Positions 27,364 to 37,659 of a stretch of 42,034 bases of DNA are shown here, piece after piece; positions within the stretch are counted from its first letter, which is position 1, and each line of letters begins with the position of its first letter. The position numbers were made by a program, and so were the translations under genes. Below the pieces are notes generated by a model that made no database searches, was not told the origin of the DNA, and saw nothing but the letters and a program-made list of their open reading frames with translations. This DNA is from an uncultured Rubrobacteraceae bacterium. Its GTDB lineage: Bacteria; Actinomycetota; Rubrobacteria; Rubrobacterales; Rubrobacteraceae. The stretch covers positions 1 through 42,034 of the forward strand of contig CADCVG010000030.1 in NCBI GenBank assembly GCA_902806075.1, in the 5' to 3' direction.

Positions 27364-28461
27364 TCAGTTCCCTTCCAACCTGCCCTCGGGGCAGGAAATT
27401 GACGCCTCGATGCGCGAGAGGTGCACGTCGGCTCTCTTGTCTGACTGGTTGCCATGTTGCCCCGATCCGTTGCAGGACGTGTGTCTGACGGTGACGGCGA
27501 TCTTTCCTTGAGCGTGTCCCTCTCCCACATGACCGATCGCCTCGGGGGTTTCGCTCAGCGGATAGGTGCGGTCGATGACCGGCGTGACCTTGCCGGCTTC
27601 AATCAGCTCCTTGAGGATGACCAGGTCCTCGAACTTCGGCGAGACGAGAAACGGCCGCAGCCTGTGGCTCACGAACCGATTCAACACGTGCGCGCTGATC
27701 ACGCGACCGCCGTTTGCGAACCAATGATTCTCGAACCCTCCGCCGTTTGGCACAAGCGTTCCCGTCGGGGTGAGCGCGCGTCGGAGGTCGGACAGCGAAT
27801 GGTTCGCTACGTTGTCGAGGATGAAGTCGTAGCGCTGATCCTTGTGCGTGAAGTCCTCACGAGTGTAGTCGATGACGTGATCAGCGCCGATCGATCGGAC
27901 CATGTCCACGTTTCGCGTGCTGCACACGCCGGTAACCTCGGCGCCGAGTGCCTTCGCGATCTGCACAGCGAAGGTGCCGATGCCTCCGGAGGCGCCGTTG
28001 ATCAGAACCTTCTGCCCGGCTCGAACGCCGCCATGATCGCGAAGGGCCTGGAGGGCGACGTGCCCGGCCATAGGAACGGACGCAGCCTGTTCGAAGTTGA
28101 GGTTGGCCGGCTTCAGCGCCAGTGCGTCTTCGGAGACGGACGCGTACTCGGCAAAGGCCCCACCGAGCCCACTGCACCAGCCGAAGACCTCGTCACCAGG
28201 CTGCAACCGCCACACGCCGGTGCCGACGGCTTCGACCGTCCCCGCCACGTCCGTCCCTCGGACGGCGTTCTTTGGCTTGCGCAGCCCGTAGACCGGGCGG
28301 GCTATGTACGGCAGGCCGCTCATGATCGCCCAGTCGCCTGGGTTGACCCCGGCGGCCCGGACGCAAACCAGCACCTCGTCGTCGCCGATCTCGGGCTTGT
28401 CGATGTCGCATGTCTTCAGGACCGCGGCTGAGCCGTACGTTTCTTGAACGACTGCCTTCAT
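27364..28461 (-). CDS. Zinc-type (MDR) NAD(P)-dependent alcohol dehydrogenase / quinone oxidoreductase
   Basis: MKAVVQETYGSAAVLKTCDIDKPEIGDDEVLVCVRAAGVNPGDWAIMSG, GQKVLINGASGGIGTFAVQIAKALGAEVTGVCS; unusual C-terminal tail. Confidence 0.92.
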   Translation of the reverse strand: MKAVVQETYGSAAVLKTCDIDKPEIGDDEVLVCVRAAGVNPGDWAIMSGLPYIARPVYGLRKPKNAVRGTDVAGTVEAVGTGVWRLQPGDEVFGWCSGLGGAFAEYASVSEDALALKPANLNFEQAASVPMAGHVALQALRDHGGVRAGQKVLINGASGGIGTFAVQIAKALGAEVTGVCSTRNVDMVRSIGADHVIDYTREDFTHKDQRYDFILDNVANHSLSDLRRALTPTGTLVPNGGGFENHWFANGGRVISAHVLNRFVSHRLRPFLVSPKFEDLVILKELIEAGKVTPVIDRTYPLSETPEAIGHVGEGHAQGKIAVTVRHTSCNGSGQHGNQSDKRADVHLSRIEASISCPEGRLEGN

Positions 28462-28739
28462 GGTGTCTCTCCTTCACTGTCCAGGTACACCTGTTCTCCT
28501 TTCTCCGACTGAATTACCGAGATCAAGGGCATTCCCAAATCACGCACTTTCCTCAGCAAGCCATGCAGCGCGGCTTGATCGACGACCGGGCCAGTCAAGA
28601 GCGTATCGCCGTTGTCTTCCGGAGTGATAGCCAGGCCCTCAAACCAATCTGTCCATTGACGATCCAGATGACCCTTGATCCTGATTTGATAGACTGTTGG
28701 TTCACCCGGGTCAGTTTTTGGGTTGCGCTTGTTTAACAT
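28458..28739 (-). CDS. Small conserved-looking protein of unknown function
   Basis: MLNKRNPKTDPGEPTVYQIRIKGHLDRQWTDWFEGLAITPEDNGDTLLTGPVVDQAALHGLLRKVRDLGMPLISV; stop overlaps the downstream MDR start (ATGA). Confidence 0.75.
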   Translation of the reverse strand: MLNKRNPKTDPGEPTVYQIRIKGHLDRQWTDWFEGLAITPEDNGDTLLTGPVVDQAALHGLLRKVRDLGMPLISVIQSEKGEQVYLDSEGETP

Positions 28740-28789
28740 GTCCCTATTCCTGTGTGTGCCGACGATAACCATCTGTCCATTTGGTCATT

Positions 28790-29533
28790 TCATACTCTAG
28801 ATAGACTCCTTTTAGCGCTCTCGTTCATATCTGCTTGGGCAGACTCGGATACGATCGCAAATGATTTGAATCCTTTGACGATAAGCCATAAGCTTAGAAA
28901 GACTTCGAATAAGGCTCCCGGCGCAGTATGAATTAAGCTAAAGTCCAGTCCGAATATCGCCAGAATGGAACCCGATAGGAAGACTATATATCCCACAATA
29001 CCCCATACTGAGATGAGTCGCGGAATGAGCTTATACTGATACAGAATAGAGCAGAACATCAATCCGCCCAAGCTCCATATGGCCATTCCAATGTTGTACG
29101 AATAGTAGTTCGCCTCCCTCAGGAGGATAGCCATCGTTTCATCCTGGCCTGTAACGGCGGAGCCGGATGTCATGTATGCATCACTAAGCGGAAGGAGTAA
29201 CAGCAAAAATATCACGCCGACTAGAAGGCTTACTGTCGCGACTATTGCTGCACTGAGATAACCAAAATATAGGGTTTCATTGCGTGGCTTTAGGACCGGA
29301 CGCAACACTAACGGCAACCCGATATTCGTAAACGTATGAACCACGCCCATGAGGATGGCCGCAACGACAATCAGCGTTGTGTTGGCGTAGACATTCGAAA
29401 GGATATCCGGAGCGCTAACAATAGACTGAATGAGTGCAGTGCCCGTTCCATAAGCGAGGAACGATATGAGGAAAAACACTCCGAAAAATCTGGCGGCTGT
29501 TTTGTGTGTATTCATTTTTTCTTCCCTGTTCAT
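28790..29533 (-). CDS. DUF4386-type membrane protein
   Basis: KTAARFFGVFFLISFLAYGTGTALIQSIVSAPDILSNVYANTTLIVVAAILMGVVHTFTNIGLPLVLRPVL; lower-GC gene. Confidence 0.82.
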   Translation of the reverse strand: MNREEKMNTHKTAARFFGVFFLISFLAYGTGTALIQSIVSAPDILSNVYANTTLIVVAAILMGVVHTFTNIGLPLVLRPVLKPRNETLYFGYLSAAIVATVSLLVGVIFLLLLLPLSDAYMTSGSAVTGQDETMAILLREANYYSYNIGMAIWSLGGLMFCSILYQYKLIPRLISVWGIVGYIVFLSGSILAIFGLDFSLIHTAPGALFEVFLSLWLIVKGFKSFAIVSESAQADMNESAKRSLSRV

Positions 29534-29979
29534 CGTTTTTCTCCTTTTTGACTACGCCAAGGTTGGCGACATCTATGCCACTGGTTCATGTCATCGTTTT
29601 TCTCCTTTCGCTCCTGCCAAGGTCACATCCTTTTGCCGTCGGCACAGCTGGCTGACCCTCACGCCCTTCGTGACCAAAACGGTGTTAATCGCCCCTGCCC
29701 ATGTGGGGTCAGCATCGAGGAGGAGTGCGCCATCCACGACCTGCACCTCCACCATCGACCTGCTGATCCGCTTGGCTTGCTCCAGGGGGTGGCCCTTACC
29801 AGCAAACCCTCGCTTCTTTTCTCGGCCATCACCTAATACCTCCTCATCGTCGGCGAACCATTCGTCCCCGTAGCTCTCATCCTGTTGCTACCCAGACTCC
29901 TTTCCTAACCGTTGTAATGCAGCATCGCTGTGGCCTGCCAACCGAGGCGCCAAGCGCCACATGAGAAGGCCGGCTAGGA

Positions 29980-30030
29980 CGGTCCAGATGGCCCTTGATT
30001 CTGATTTTTTGGATTGAGTTCGTTTGCCAT
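29980..30030 (-). pseudogene. Degraded 5' fragment of a paralogue of the 28458-28739 gene
   Basis: Minus strand ATGgcAAACgaaCtCAAtCCAAAAA...ATCAGaATCAAGGGcCATCTGGAcCGTC matches 28739 downward with a deletion. Confidence 0.55.
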
Positions 30031-30129
30031 TACCCTGCACCTTTCGTAGCCGTTGTTCTATGTACAGGAGCATAGCTACCGTACGGTGTTGACGTACAGA
30101 CACTTTGGTGTTGGTTAGAGGTGTTGTTT

Positions 30130-32793
30130 TTAGTTTTGGCGGGGGAGGATATCGAGGGATCTGGCTTTTGCCACAGCTTCGGTGCGCCTCTGGACCAGTA
30201 GCTTGCCAAAGATTCTGCGGTTGTGCCCTTTGACCGTGTCCAGGGCGAGGAAGAGCCTCTCGCTGATCTCACGATTCGAGAGTCCCTGGGCGATGAGTCG
30301 CAGTACTTCTAACTCGCGTTGGCTCAATGGCTCGGTAAGGGGCTGGGCAAGTCGGGCAGGGGGCAAATAGGATTTGTCTTCGCGCTTCTGCGCCTCGGCT
30401 TCGAATGCAGCCAGCAACTTGGCTGTATAGTCCTGCATAATCCCGTGGGCGGCTGCTTCGGCCAATAGTTGAGCCATTGGGGTACCTTCGTCGACAAAGA
30501 TACGGATGAAGCCGCCCGGCTCTGCCAGCGCCAGCGCGTCACCCAACAGTTGCACAGCCTCGTCCTTTTCGCCATGTGCATGGTGAGCGAGCGCCTGTAC
30601 AACCATAACCTTGAGCCGTTCATCCTCCCAGCCCTTTGCCTCTGCCTGCCGGCGCAATGGCCCCAGCGCCGCCAGTGCTGCGGACGTGTCTCCTTGGGCC
30701 AGGTGTACCCGTGCCTGGCTGAGGGGGAGGTCGTGCGTCTCAGCCAGATGAGCGGCCGCCGCCAGATTGCCCTGGCGAAGCAAGGTAAGCACCTGTGCGG
30801 CGGCAACATCAGGCATCCGAAACACGAAGCTATGCTGGCGTACGAACTCTTCGGCCTTGGTTAGAATAGCGACCGCGCCGGCCACATCTCCCTGGGCAAG
30901 TTTCAGGCGGGCGAGAAACACATCATACGAAGCGAAGGAGTCGACGCTTCCCATCTGCCGCGTCAGCTGGATAAATTGTTGCCCGTGCTGTTGGGCGGCA
31001 TCCAGGTCGTTCCATTGGTAGGTAATACGGGCTAAGCCAAGACACGCTTCGCAGGCAATCGGTTGCGGCGGATCACCTGCTAATTGCAGGACGCGTCGGT
31101 AGCTCTCGGCAGCCAGAGACAGCTGGTTGTCTGCTTCCCGTAATTGACCAAGATTTATCGTAGCCGCTATGGTGTAGACGGAATCCCCAAACGATTTACC
31201 GGTAGATATAACTTCGTCATAGGCTTTCCTGGCCGCGGCACGGTCTCCCTGAAGCTGATGGGCGTGCCCCAGCGTCCAGGTAGTTGCGGTGCGGAGAGGC
31301 AGGTTGTCGGGGTGCAGGTACTCCAGGGCACGGTGCGACTGGCTAATGATGGTTTCTGCATCGTGCTGAATGACAGCCAACGTAGCCCGCATGGAGGCAA
31401 TACGTCCTACAAGGTCTCGGGTTCTGTCGTCTGGTTCGATGTCTTGCAGGGTTGCTTCAGCAGCTTGTAGTTTCTGTTCGACGGCGGTGTGGTCGACAAG
31501 CAACAACACCGAGGCATAGATCACCCACAACGAGGGTCTGGCATCCAACACCGTCTTGGGAAGCGACTCTAGCCACTTCAGTACAGGGGCCACTGTGCCC
31601 CGAAAGTACAGGGGCACCCCCTCTCCTTCAATGAGGCGCTCAGCGCGCTCAACATCGTTTGCGGCCGCCGCATGCTGAAAAGCTTCAACCTCCAGACCAT
31701 TGTCTTCAAACCATTGGCTGGCACGTACGTGTAATTTAGCCACGCCCCCCACCTCATCCCCTGTAGACGAAGCGGTGCCCTGGTGCAGTCGCTGCCGCAG
31801 CAACTCAGCAAACAGATGGTGATAGCGGTACCAACGCCGCTCGTCGTCCAGGGGGACGAGGAACAGGTTGGCGTGTTCGAGATATTCCAGGGTTTCTTGC
31901 CCGGAAACAGAGGGGTCGAGCAGAACGGCATCACAAAGTGGTCCGCACAGACGGTCGAGGATAGACGTGCGCAGCAGGAAAGCCTGCACGCTTTCGGGCT
32001 GCTGTTGCAGGACTTCTTCGACCAGATAGTCCAGTACGAAATGGTGGCTGCCGGTGAAGGATTTTATGAAGCTGGTGGCGTCTTTGTGTCCCCGCATTGA
32101 AACTGCGGCCAATTGCAGGCCGGCGATCCAGCCTTCTGTGCGGGTTTCCAGGGCGGCGATGTCTTCCGCTGAGAGGCTCAAGCCCATCACCCCTTCGAGA
32201 AATTCGGCGGCTTCGGAGGGGGTGAAACGCAAGTCTGCGGCGCGCAGTTCGGTCAATTGGTCCCAGGCGCGCAACCGCGCCAGGGGTAGACGCGGGTCCT
32301 CGCGGGTGGCGATGACCAGGTGCATCCGTGGCGGCAGGTGATCGAGCAGGAAGGCGAGGGCATCGTCGACCGGTCTGGCATCGATAACGTGGTAGTCGTC
32401 GAGGACGAGAACGAAATCGTCCGGGACGGCGCTTATTTCGTTGAGCAGGTCCGTCAGGATCGATTCGGTCGGTGGTGGCTGAGGGGACTGGAGCGCACCC
32501 AACACCCCTTCGCCGATATCCGCCGCGACCGCCCGCAAAGAGGCTACGAGGTAAGCCAGGAAGCGCGTGGGGTTGTTGTCCCCTCTGTCCAGCGACAGCC
32601 AGGCGGCCGGTCGCCCGCAACCTGCGATCCATTCGCTGAGCAGCGTGGTTTTGCCGAAGCCGGCGGGGGCGGAGACGAGGGTCAGTCTACGGTGCGGGCC
32701 CTCGTTCAGACGCTCGATCAGGCGGGGGCGGAGGACAACTTTAGGCCGAGGTGGGGGAATATAAAGTTTAGTGGCCAAAATTGGCGTAGACAT
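30130..32793 (-). CDS. LuxR-family MalT/LAL-type ATP-dependent transcriptional regulator
   Basis: LATKLYIPPPRPKVVLRPRLIERLNEG, LVSAPAGFGKTTLLSEWIAGCGRPAAWLSLDRGDNNPTRFLAYLVASLR; C-terminal LSQRELEVLRLIAQGLSNREISERLFLALDTVKGHNRRIFGKL. Confidence 0.95.
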   Translation of the reverse strand: MSTPILATKLYIPPPRPKVVLRPRLIERLNEGPHRRLTLVSAPAGFGKTTLLSEWIAGCGRPAAWLSLDRGDNNPTRFLAYLVASLRAVAADIGEGVLGALQSPQPPPTESILTDLLNEISAVPDDFVLVLDDYHVIDARPVDDALAFLLDHLPPRMHLVIATREDPRLPLARLRAWDQLTELRAADLRFTPSEAAEFLEGVMGLSLSAEDIAALETRTEGWIAGLQLAAVSMRGHKDATSFIKSFTGSHHFVLDYLVEEVLQQQPESVQAFLLRTSILDRLCGPLCDAVLLDPSVSGQETLEYLEHANLFLVPLDDERRWYRYHHLFAELLRQRLHQGTASSTGDEVGGVAKLHVRASQWFEDNGLEVEAFQHAAAANDVERAERLIEGEGVPLYFRGTVAPVLKWLESLPKTVLDARPSLWVIYASVLLLVDHTAVEQKLQAAEATLQDIEPDDRTRDLVGRIASMRATLAVIQHDAETIISQSHRALEYLHPDNLPLRTATTWTLGHAHQLQGDRAAARKAYDEVISTGKSFGDSVYTIAATINLGQLREADNQLSLAAESYRRVLQLAGDPPQPIACEACLGLARITYQWNDLDAAQQHGQQFIQLTRQMGSVDSFASYDVFLARLKLAQGDVAGAVAILTKAEEFVRQHSFVFRMPDVAAAQVLTLLRQGNLAAAAHLAETHDLPLSQARVHLAQGDTSAALAALGPLRRQAEAKGWEDERLKVMVVQALAHHAHGEKDEAVQLLGDALALAEPGGFIRIFVDEGTPMAQLLAEAAAHGIMQDYTAKLLAAFEAEAQKREDKSYLPPARLAQPLTEPLSQRELEVLRLIAQGLSNREISERLFLALDTVKGHNRRIFGKLLVQRRTEAVAKARSLDILPRQN

Positions 32794-32804
32794 AGATCAA
32801 TTAT

Positions 32805-32897
32805 AAAAGCCACGGCGACCGGTGTTCGCGCCGATCCACCCGAGGACAAGCCGTATGGCGTCCGCATGTACAGCGTGACCGATCCCGGTGGGCATTC
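32805..32897 (+). pseudogene. VOC/glyoxalase C-terminal remnant
   Basis: VRADPPEDKPYGVRMYSVTDPGGHSW. Confidence 0.6.
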
Positions 32898-32899
32898 CT

Positions 32900-33085
32900 G
32901 GAGCTGTTGGCGGAGACCGGCTGGAGGAGCTGGGCTTCTTCTTCGGCGGGATCATCCCGAGGCCCGGGACGGCGACGTTCTCCGGCTCCAGTACTTGAAC
33001 AACGTCGAGATCGAAAGGGCGACGTGAGTACCGCGTCGGACTTCGGCGAGGAGCTACTGGACCTCAGGCTGCGCTCCGAAGATCC
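32900..33085 (+). pseudogene. 3' remnant of the HATPase/GNAT fusion gene, frameshifted
   Basis: RLEELGFFFGGII (one frame) + EARDGDVLRLQYLNNVEIERAT (next frame) + VSTASDFGEELLDL, the C-terminal signature I associate with this GNAT fusion family. Confidence 0.6.
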
Positions 33086-33156
33086 AGGCTAAGGCCCTGG
33101 CGAAATGCTACCGGCAGATCTATGCTGAAGACGGAGAGGTCTCCGGGTACGGATAA

Positions 33157-34212
<1,056 letters not shown>

Positions 34213-34321
34213 CTGGCCCTGGCAACCTCACCCAGCCATCTCGCACTCTCCTCTCTTGCGTGATAAACCCTTGTCCACCGCTCGGTGCCGGTAGTGTGGT
34301 CCGAGGATGGGCGTACGATAA

Positions 34322-35452
34322 GTGTTATGGAGGAGGCAGAGGGTGGCGAACGGGATCGGCGGCGTCGAGGATCTACACCAGTACAACCTTAACCTGTACC
34401 CCAACGAGGCGTCGGGGATGCTCGCGATCGAGAACGAGAAGCTGCTCGCGGAGCACGGCTGGGACCGGGCGTTCTGGGTGTGCCTCGACGAGGGAGAGGT
34501 CACCGACTGCATCGCGCTCGTCGGCCACAAGAGCGGCACCGGCACCGACCTCGAATCCGACTGGGAGATAGCGCGCCTCCACGCCGTCGCCGTGGGGAAT
34601 ACAAAGACCACCGATGACGCCGAGGCCCTCACCCGTAAGGACGGCTACGTCTACGTCGTAGGCTCCCACTTCGGCAGCAAGAGCGGACCATTGCAGCCCA
34701 AACGCAGCTTCGTCGCTCGCTTCAAGGAGACGGAGATCCTCCGCGCGACCGACGACCCGGCCGCCGAGATAGAGGTGGCCCGCCCGAGCTTCGTCCTCCA
34801 CCGCCTCATCAACGACGCCTTCAAAGAGCACGGCATAGACCTCGTCCCGCTCGGCTCGAACTGCCACGAGGCGTACATCGAGGAGACTATCAAGGTCGGG
34901 GAGAAGAAAAAGAAGAAATGGGCCGGCCTCGTGCGCGAGGGCGACTGGCCGATCAACATCGAAGGCGCCACCTTCCGCCCCGACGGCTCGTTCCTCATCG
35001 GCCTGCGCTTCCCAATGTCCGCCGACGGACGCCCCATCCTCGTAGACGTAGAAGGCATCGAACGCCTCTTCGAGAAGGGCGACTCGAAGCCCGAGGTAAA
35101 GGGCTTCTGGACCGTGGACGCCGTGGGCCGCGACGGGGAGTTGGCGGGCTTCCGCGACCTCACCTACGTCGGCGGCGAGCTACACGCCATCACCGGCGAC
35201 GTGGACAGCTCCCAGTCGCAGAGCCTGCTCATAGAAGACTACCCCGGCGGCCGCAACACCGTCTCCACCCACTGGCGCGTTACCCTTCCGGAGGACCGGA
35301 CCTCCGGCGAGGTAGAAGCTACCCCCGTCCGCGAGTTCCCCGGCCTCCCGCGCGTCGAGGGAATCGCCGGCACCGAAGACGGCCGCTTCTTCTACGTCGT
35401 GGACGAGGACGAGGGTGTACTCCTCAGGCTCACGCGTTTGCTAGAGGGGTGA
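34322..35452 (+). CDS. Conserved hypothetical protein, possible DUF3616-like beta-propeller
   Basis: GDWPINIEGATFRPDGSFLIGLRFPMSADGRPILVDVEGIERLF...FRDLTYVGGELHAITGDVD; start uncertain. Confidence 0.65.
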   Translation: MLWRRQRVANGIGGVEDLHQYNLNLYPNEASGMLAIENEKLLAEHGWDRAFWVCLDEGEVTDCIALVGHKSGTGTDLESDWEIARLHAVAVGNTKTTDDAEALTRKDGYVYVVGSHFGSKSGPLQPKRSFVARFKETEILRATDDPAAEIEVARPSFVLHRLINDAFKEHGIDLVPLGSNCHEAYIEETIKVGEKKKKKWAGLVREGDWPINIEGATFRPDGSFLIGLRFPMSADGRPILVDVEGIERLFEKGDSKPEVKGFWTVDAVGRDGELAGFRDLTYVGGELHAITGDVDSSQSQSLLIEDYPGGRNTVSTHWRVTLPEDRTSGEVEATPVREFPGLPRVEGIAGTEDGRFFYVVDEDEGVLLRLTRLLEG

Positions 35453-35546
35453 GCCCGCCTACCCGTCGCATAGGCGCATCGAGGGATTGCAGTATCGGGG
35501 CTTGCTTTGGGAGATAATGCGGACGAGAGTACAATTGACCTGACGC

Positions 35547-36437
35547 ATGGAGGCACCGTATATGGTTGGACGAGGTTCCGTCGCTGGCGATGCAGCCCGG
35601 GACGCCAGCGACCATGCGGAGGAGGCGGCGCGGCAGGCGAGCCCGTGGGTGGAGAAGCTGGCGCGGTTCGGGTACGCGGCCAAGGGGGTCGTGTATATCG
35701 TTATGGGGGTGTTGGCGATACTCGTAGCCGTGGGATTGGGAGGGAGCATGACCGACCAGGCTGGCACCCTGCGGGTCATGGAGAGCGTGCCCTTCGGACG
35801 GGCGATGCTCGGGGTGATGGTCGCGGGTCTTCTGGGATACGTGCTCTGGCGCTCGGTGCAGGCCGTGATGGACCCGGACGAGGACTGCGCGGACCTCAAG
35901 GGCATTGCTACGCGCCTCGGCTATGCGGGGAGCGCCTTGATCCATGCGGGCTTCGCCTTCACCGCCGGCAGGTTGGCGCTGGGGGTGGGCGAGGGCGAAG
36001 GCTTCTCGTCCGGGAGTTGGACGGCGTGGCTACTCTCCCAGCCGCTGGGGTGGTTGATCCTCGCGACCATCGGGGCGGGGGTCGTGGGCGGGGGACTGTT
36101 CCAGATCTACGAGGCCTACCACGCCGAATTTAGGAAGTACCTCAAGCTCGGCGAGATGGGCGACGGGACGGACGGGTGGATCGAGCACGGCGGACGGTTC
36201 GGCGTCGCGGCCCGTGGGGTTGTCTTCGTCATCATTGGGGTGTTCCTCTCCCTGGCGGCCTTTCATTCCGACGCGCAAGAGATTCGGGGCTTCGGCGGTG
36301 CCCTGGCGGCGGTCCTCTATCAGCCCTTTTTCGGGTACTTCCTCTTGGGCCTGGTGGCGTTCGGGCTGGTTGCCTACGGCCTGCTGATGATCGCCGTCGC
36401 TCGTTACCGCCGCATCGCGCCGCACAAAGGTCTCTAG
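35547..36437 (+). CDS. DUF1206-domain membrane protein
   Basis: Repeated WVEKLARFGYAAKGVVYIVMGVLAI / WIEHGGRFGVAARGVVFVIIGVFL. Confidence 0.9.
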   Translation: MEAPYMVGRGSVAGDAARDASDHAEEAARQASPWVEKLARFGYAAKGVVYIVMGVLAILVAVGLGGSMTDQAGTLRVMESVPFGRAMLGVMVAGLLGYVLWRSVQAVMDPDEDCADLKGIATRLGYAGSALIHAGFAFTAGRLALGVGEGEGFSSGSWTAWLLSQPLGWLILATIGAGVVGGGLFQIYEAYHAEFRKYLKLGEMGDGTDGWIEHGGRFGVAARGVVFVIIGVFLSLAAFHSDAQEIRGFGGALAAVLYQPFFGYFLLGLVAFGLVAYGLLMIAVARYRRIAPHKGL

Positions 36438-36447
36438 CGCGGAGCTC

Positions 36448-37314
36448 CTACAGGGGTTTCGTTCCAACGGCGACGACCGCCTCGCCGCTTACCTCGACCG
36501 GCCCCTCCGGGAACATCTCGCCGATCATCTCCACCACGTCCTCACGGATGACCCTGCGCTGCTCCTCCGACAGGGAGGCGAGCAGTGAGACCAGCGGCCC
36601 CGCAACGGTGCTGACGCCGTACCAGTAAGACTCGGCGTCCTTCGCCTTCACGACCGGCGTCTCGAAGGCGAACGCCTCGACCTCTACGAACCCGGCCTCT
36701 GCCAGGAGTCCCTCCAACCTCTCAGGATTCGGTAGGGCGAAGATGCCGGGGGCGTTCGGATCCCGGGGCGGGAGGGCGGCGTCGCGGGCGATGATCTCCA
36801 TCGGCAGGGAGAAGTTGGGGTTGCGTTCCGGTGCTCCCCAGGTGCTTGCCACCACCCTTCCGCCGGGCTTGAGGGCCACCCGCAGCTCCCGGAGGGCCGC
36901 CACGGGGTCGGGCATGAACATCAGGCCGAGGCGGCAGGTTGCGACGTCGAAGTCCTCGCCGGGGACGCCGAGGCCCAGCTCGCTCTCGATGGTGCGGAAC
37001 TCGGCGTTGCTCGCCCCTTCCCGCAAAGCCAGCTCCCGTGCCGCCTCGACCATCTCCGGCGAGAGGTCAAGGCCGAGGACGTAGCCTCCGGGACCGACCA
37101 GCCCGGCGATGGCGAACGCCGGGTCGCCGACGGCACACGCGAGGTCGAGGACGCGGTGGCCGGCGCGTATCCCCGCAAGCGAGAGCATCTTCTCGGTGAT
37201 GACGCTCGTGGGCGCGGTCATCTTCTCCCGGTTGCGCTGCCAGCCGGGCGCTACGGCGCTCCATTCGGCTCGCTGCCTATCGCGGATGCTCCATGCTCGG
37301 TCCAACCCTACCAT
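36448..37314 (-). CDS. Class I SAM methyltransferase (UbiE-like)
   Basis: AGHRVLDLACAVGDPAFAIAGLVGPGGYVLGLDLSPEMVEAARELA...FDVATCRLGLMFMPDPVAALRELRVALKPGGRVVASTWG. Confidence 0.88.
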   Translation of the reverse strand: MVGLDRAWSIRDRQRAEWSAVAPGWQRNREKMTAPTSVITEKMLSLAGIRAGHRVLDLACAVGDPAFAIAGLVGPGGYVLGLDLSPEMVEAARELALREGASNAEFRTIESELGLGVPGEDFDVATCRLGLMFMPDPVAALRELRVALKPGGRVVASTWGAPERNPNFSLPMEIIARDAALPPRDPNAPGIFALPNPERLEGLLAEAGFVEVEAFAFETPVVKAKDAESYWYGVSTVAGPLVSLLASLSEEQRRVIREDVVEMIGEMFPEGPVEVSGEAVVAVGTKPL

Positions 37315-37659
37315 CCTCTCTTCTCGTCCCCGGAGACGGCCGTGCTACCCACGCTCCTCCAGCCGCTCCCCGGTCGCGGCGGTGGTGGATCCCCGGTCGA
37401 GCCCTGAGTGGTGATCGGGAGGACTTCCCAGCCGTGGAGCCGCAGTCCGTCGCGGAGACGGCCGCCACCAGGACGAGCGCCACGAGCAACGGAAACGGTC
37501 TGCGCTTTTGCATGGTTGTGCCCCCAGGTCTCCGGCCGGTTCCTCAACCTTATGTTACACGTCCGAGCCCCGTGCCCCACACGGCCGGTGTGGGTAGAAT
37601 GTTCCAGGTCGCGCAGAGTGGCGCGGCAGAAAGTTGTCCAGAGTCGAGAGGAGAGGGCA

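Noticed and set aside
27454-28431. 325-aa plus-strand ORF
   Set aside because: Antisense to the MDR dehydrogenase.
31931-32632. 233-aa minus-strand ORF
   Set aside because: Alternate frame within the LAL regulator.
37277-37513. Small lipoprotein gene on minus (MQKRRPFPLLVALVLVAAVSATDCGS...)
   Set aside because: Signal-like start, but no proper lipobox and the rest looks like GC shadow sequence; perhaps a frameshifted remnant, not supportable.
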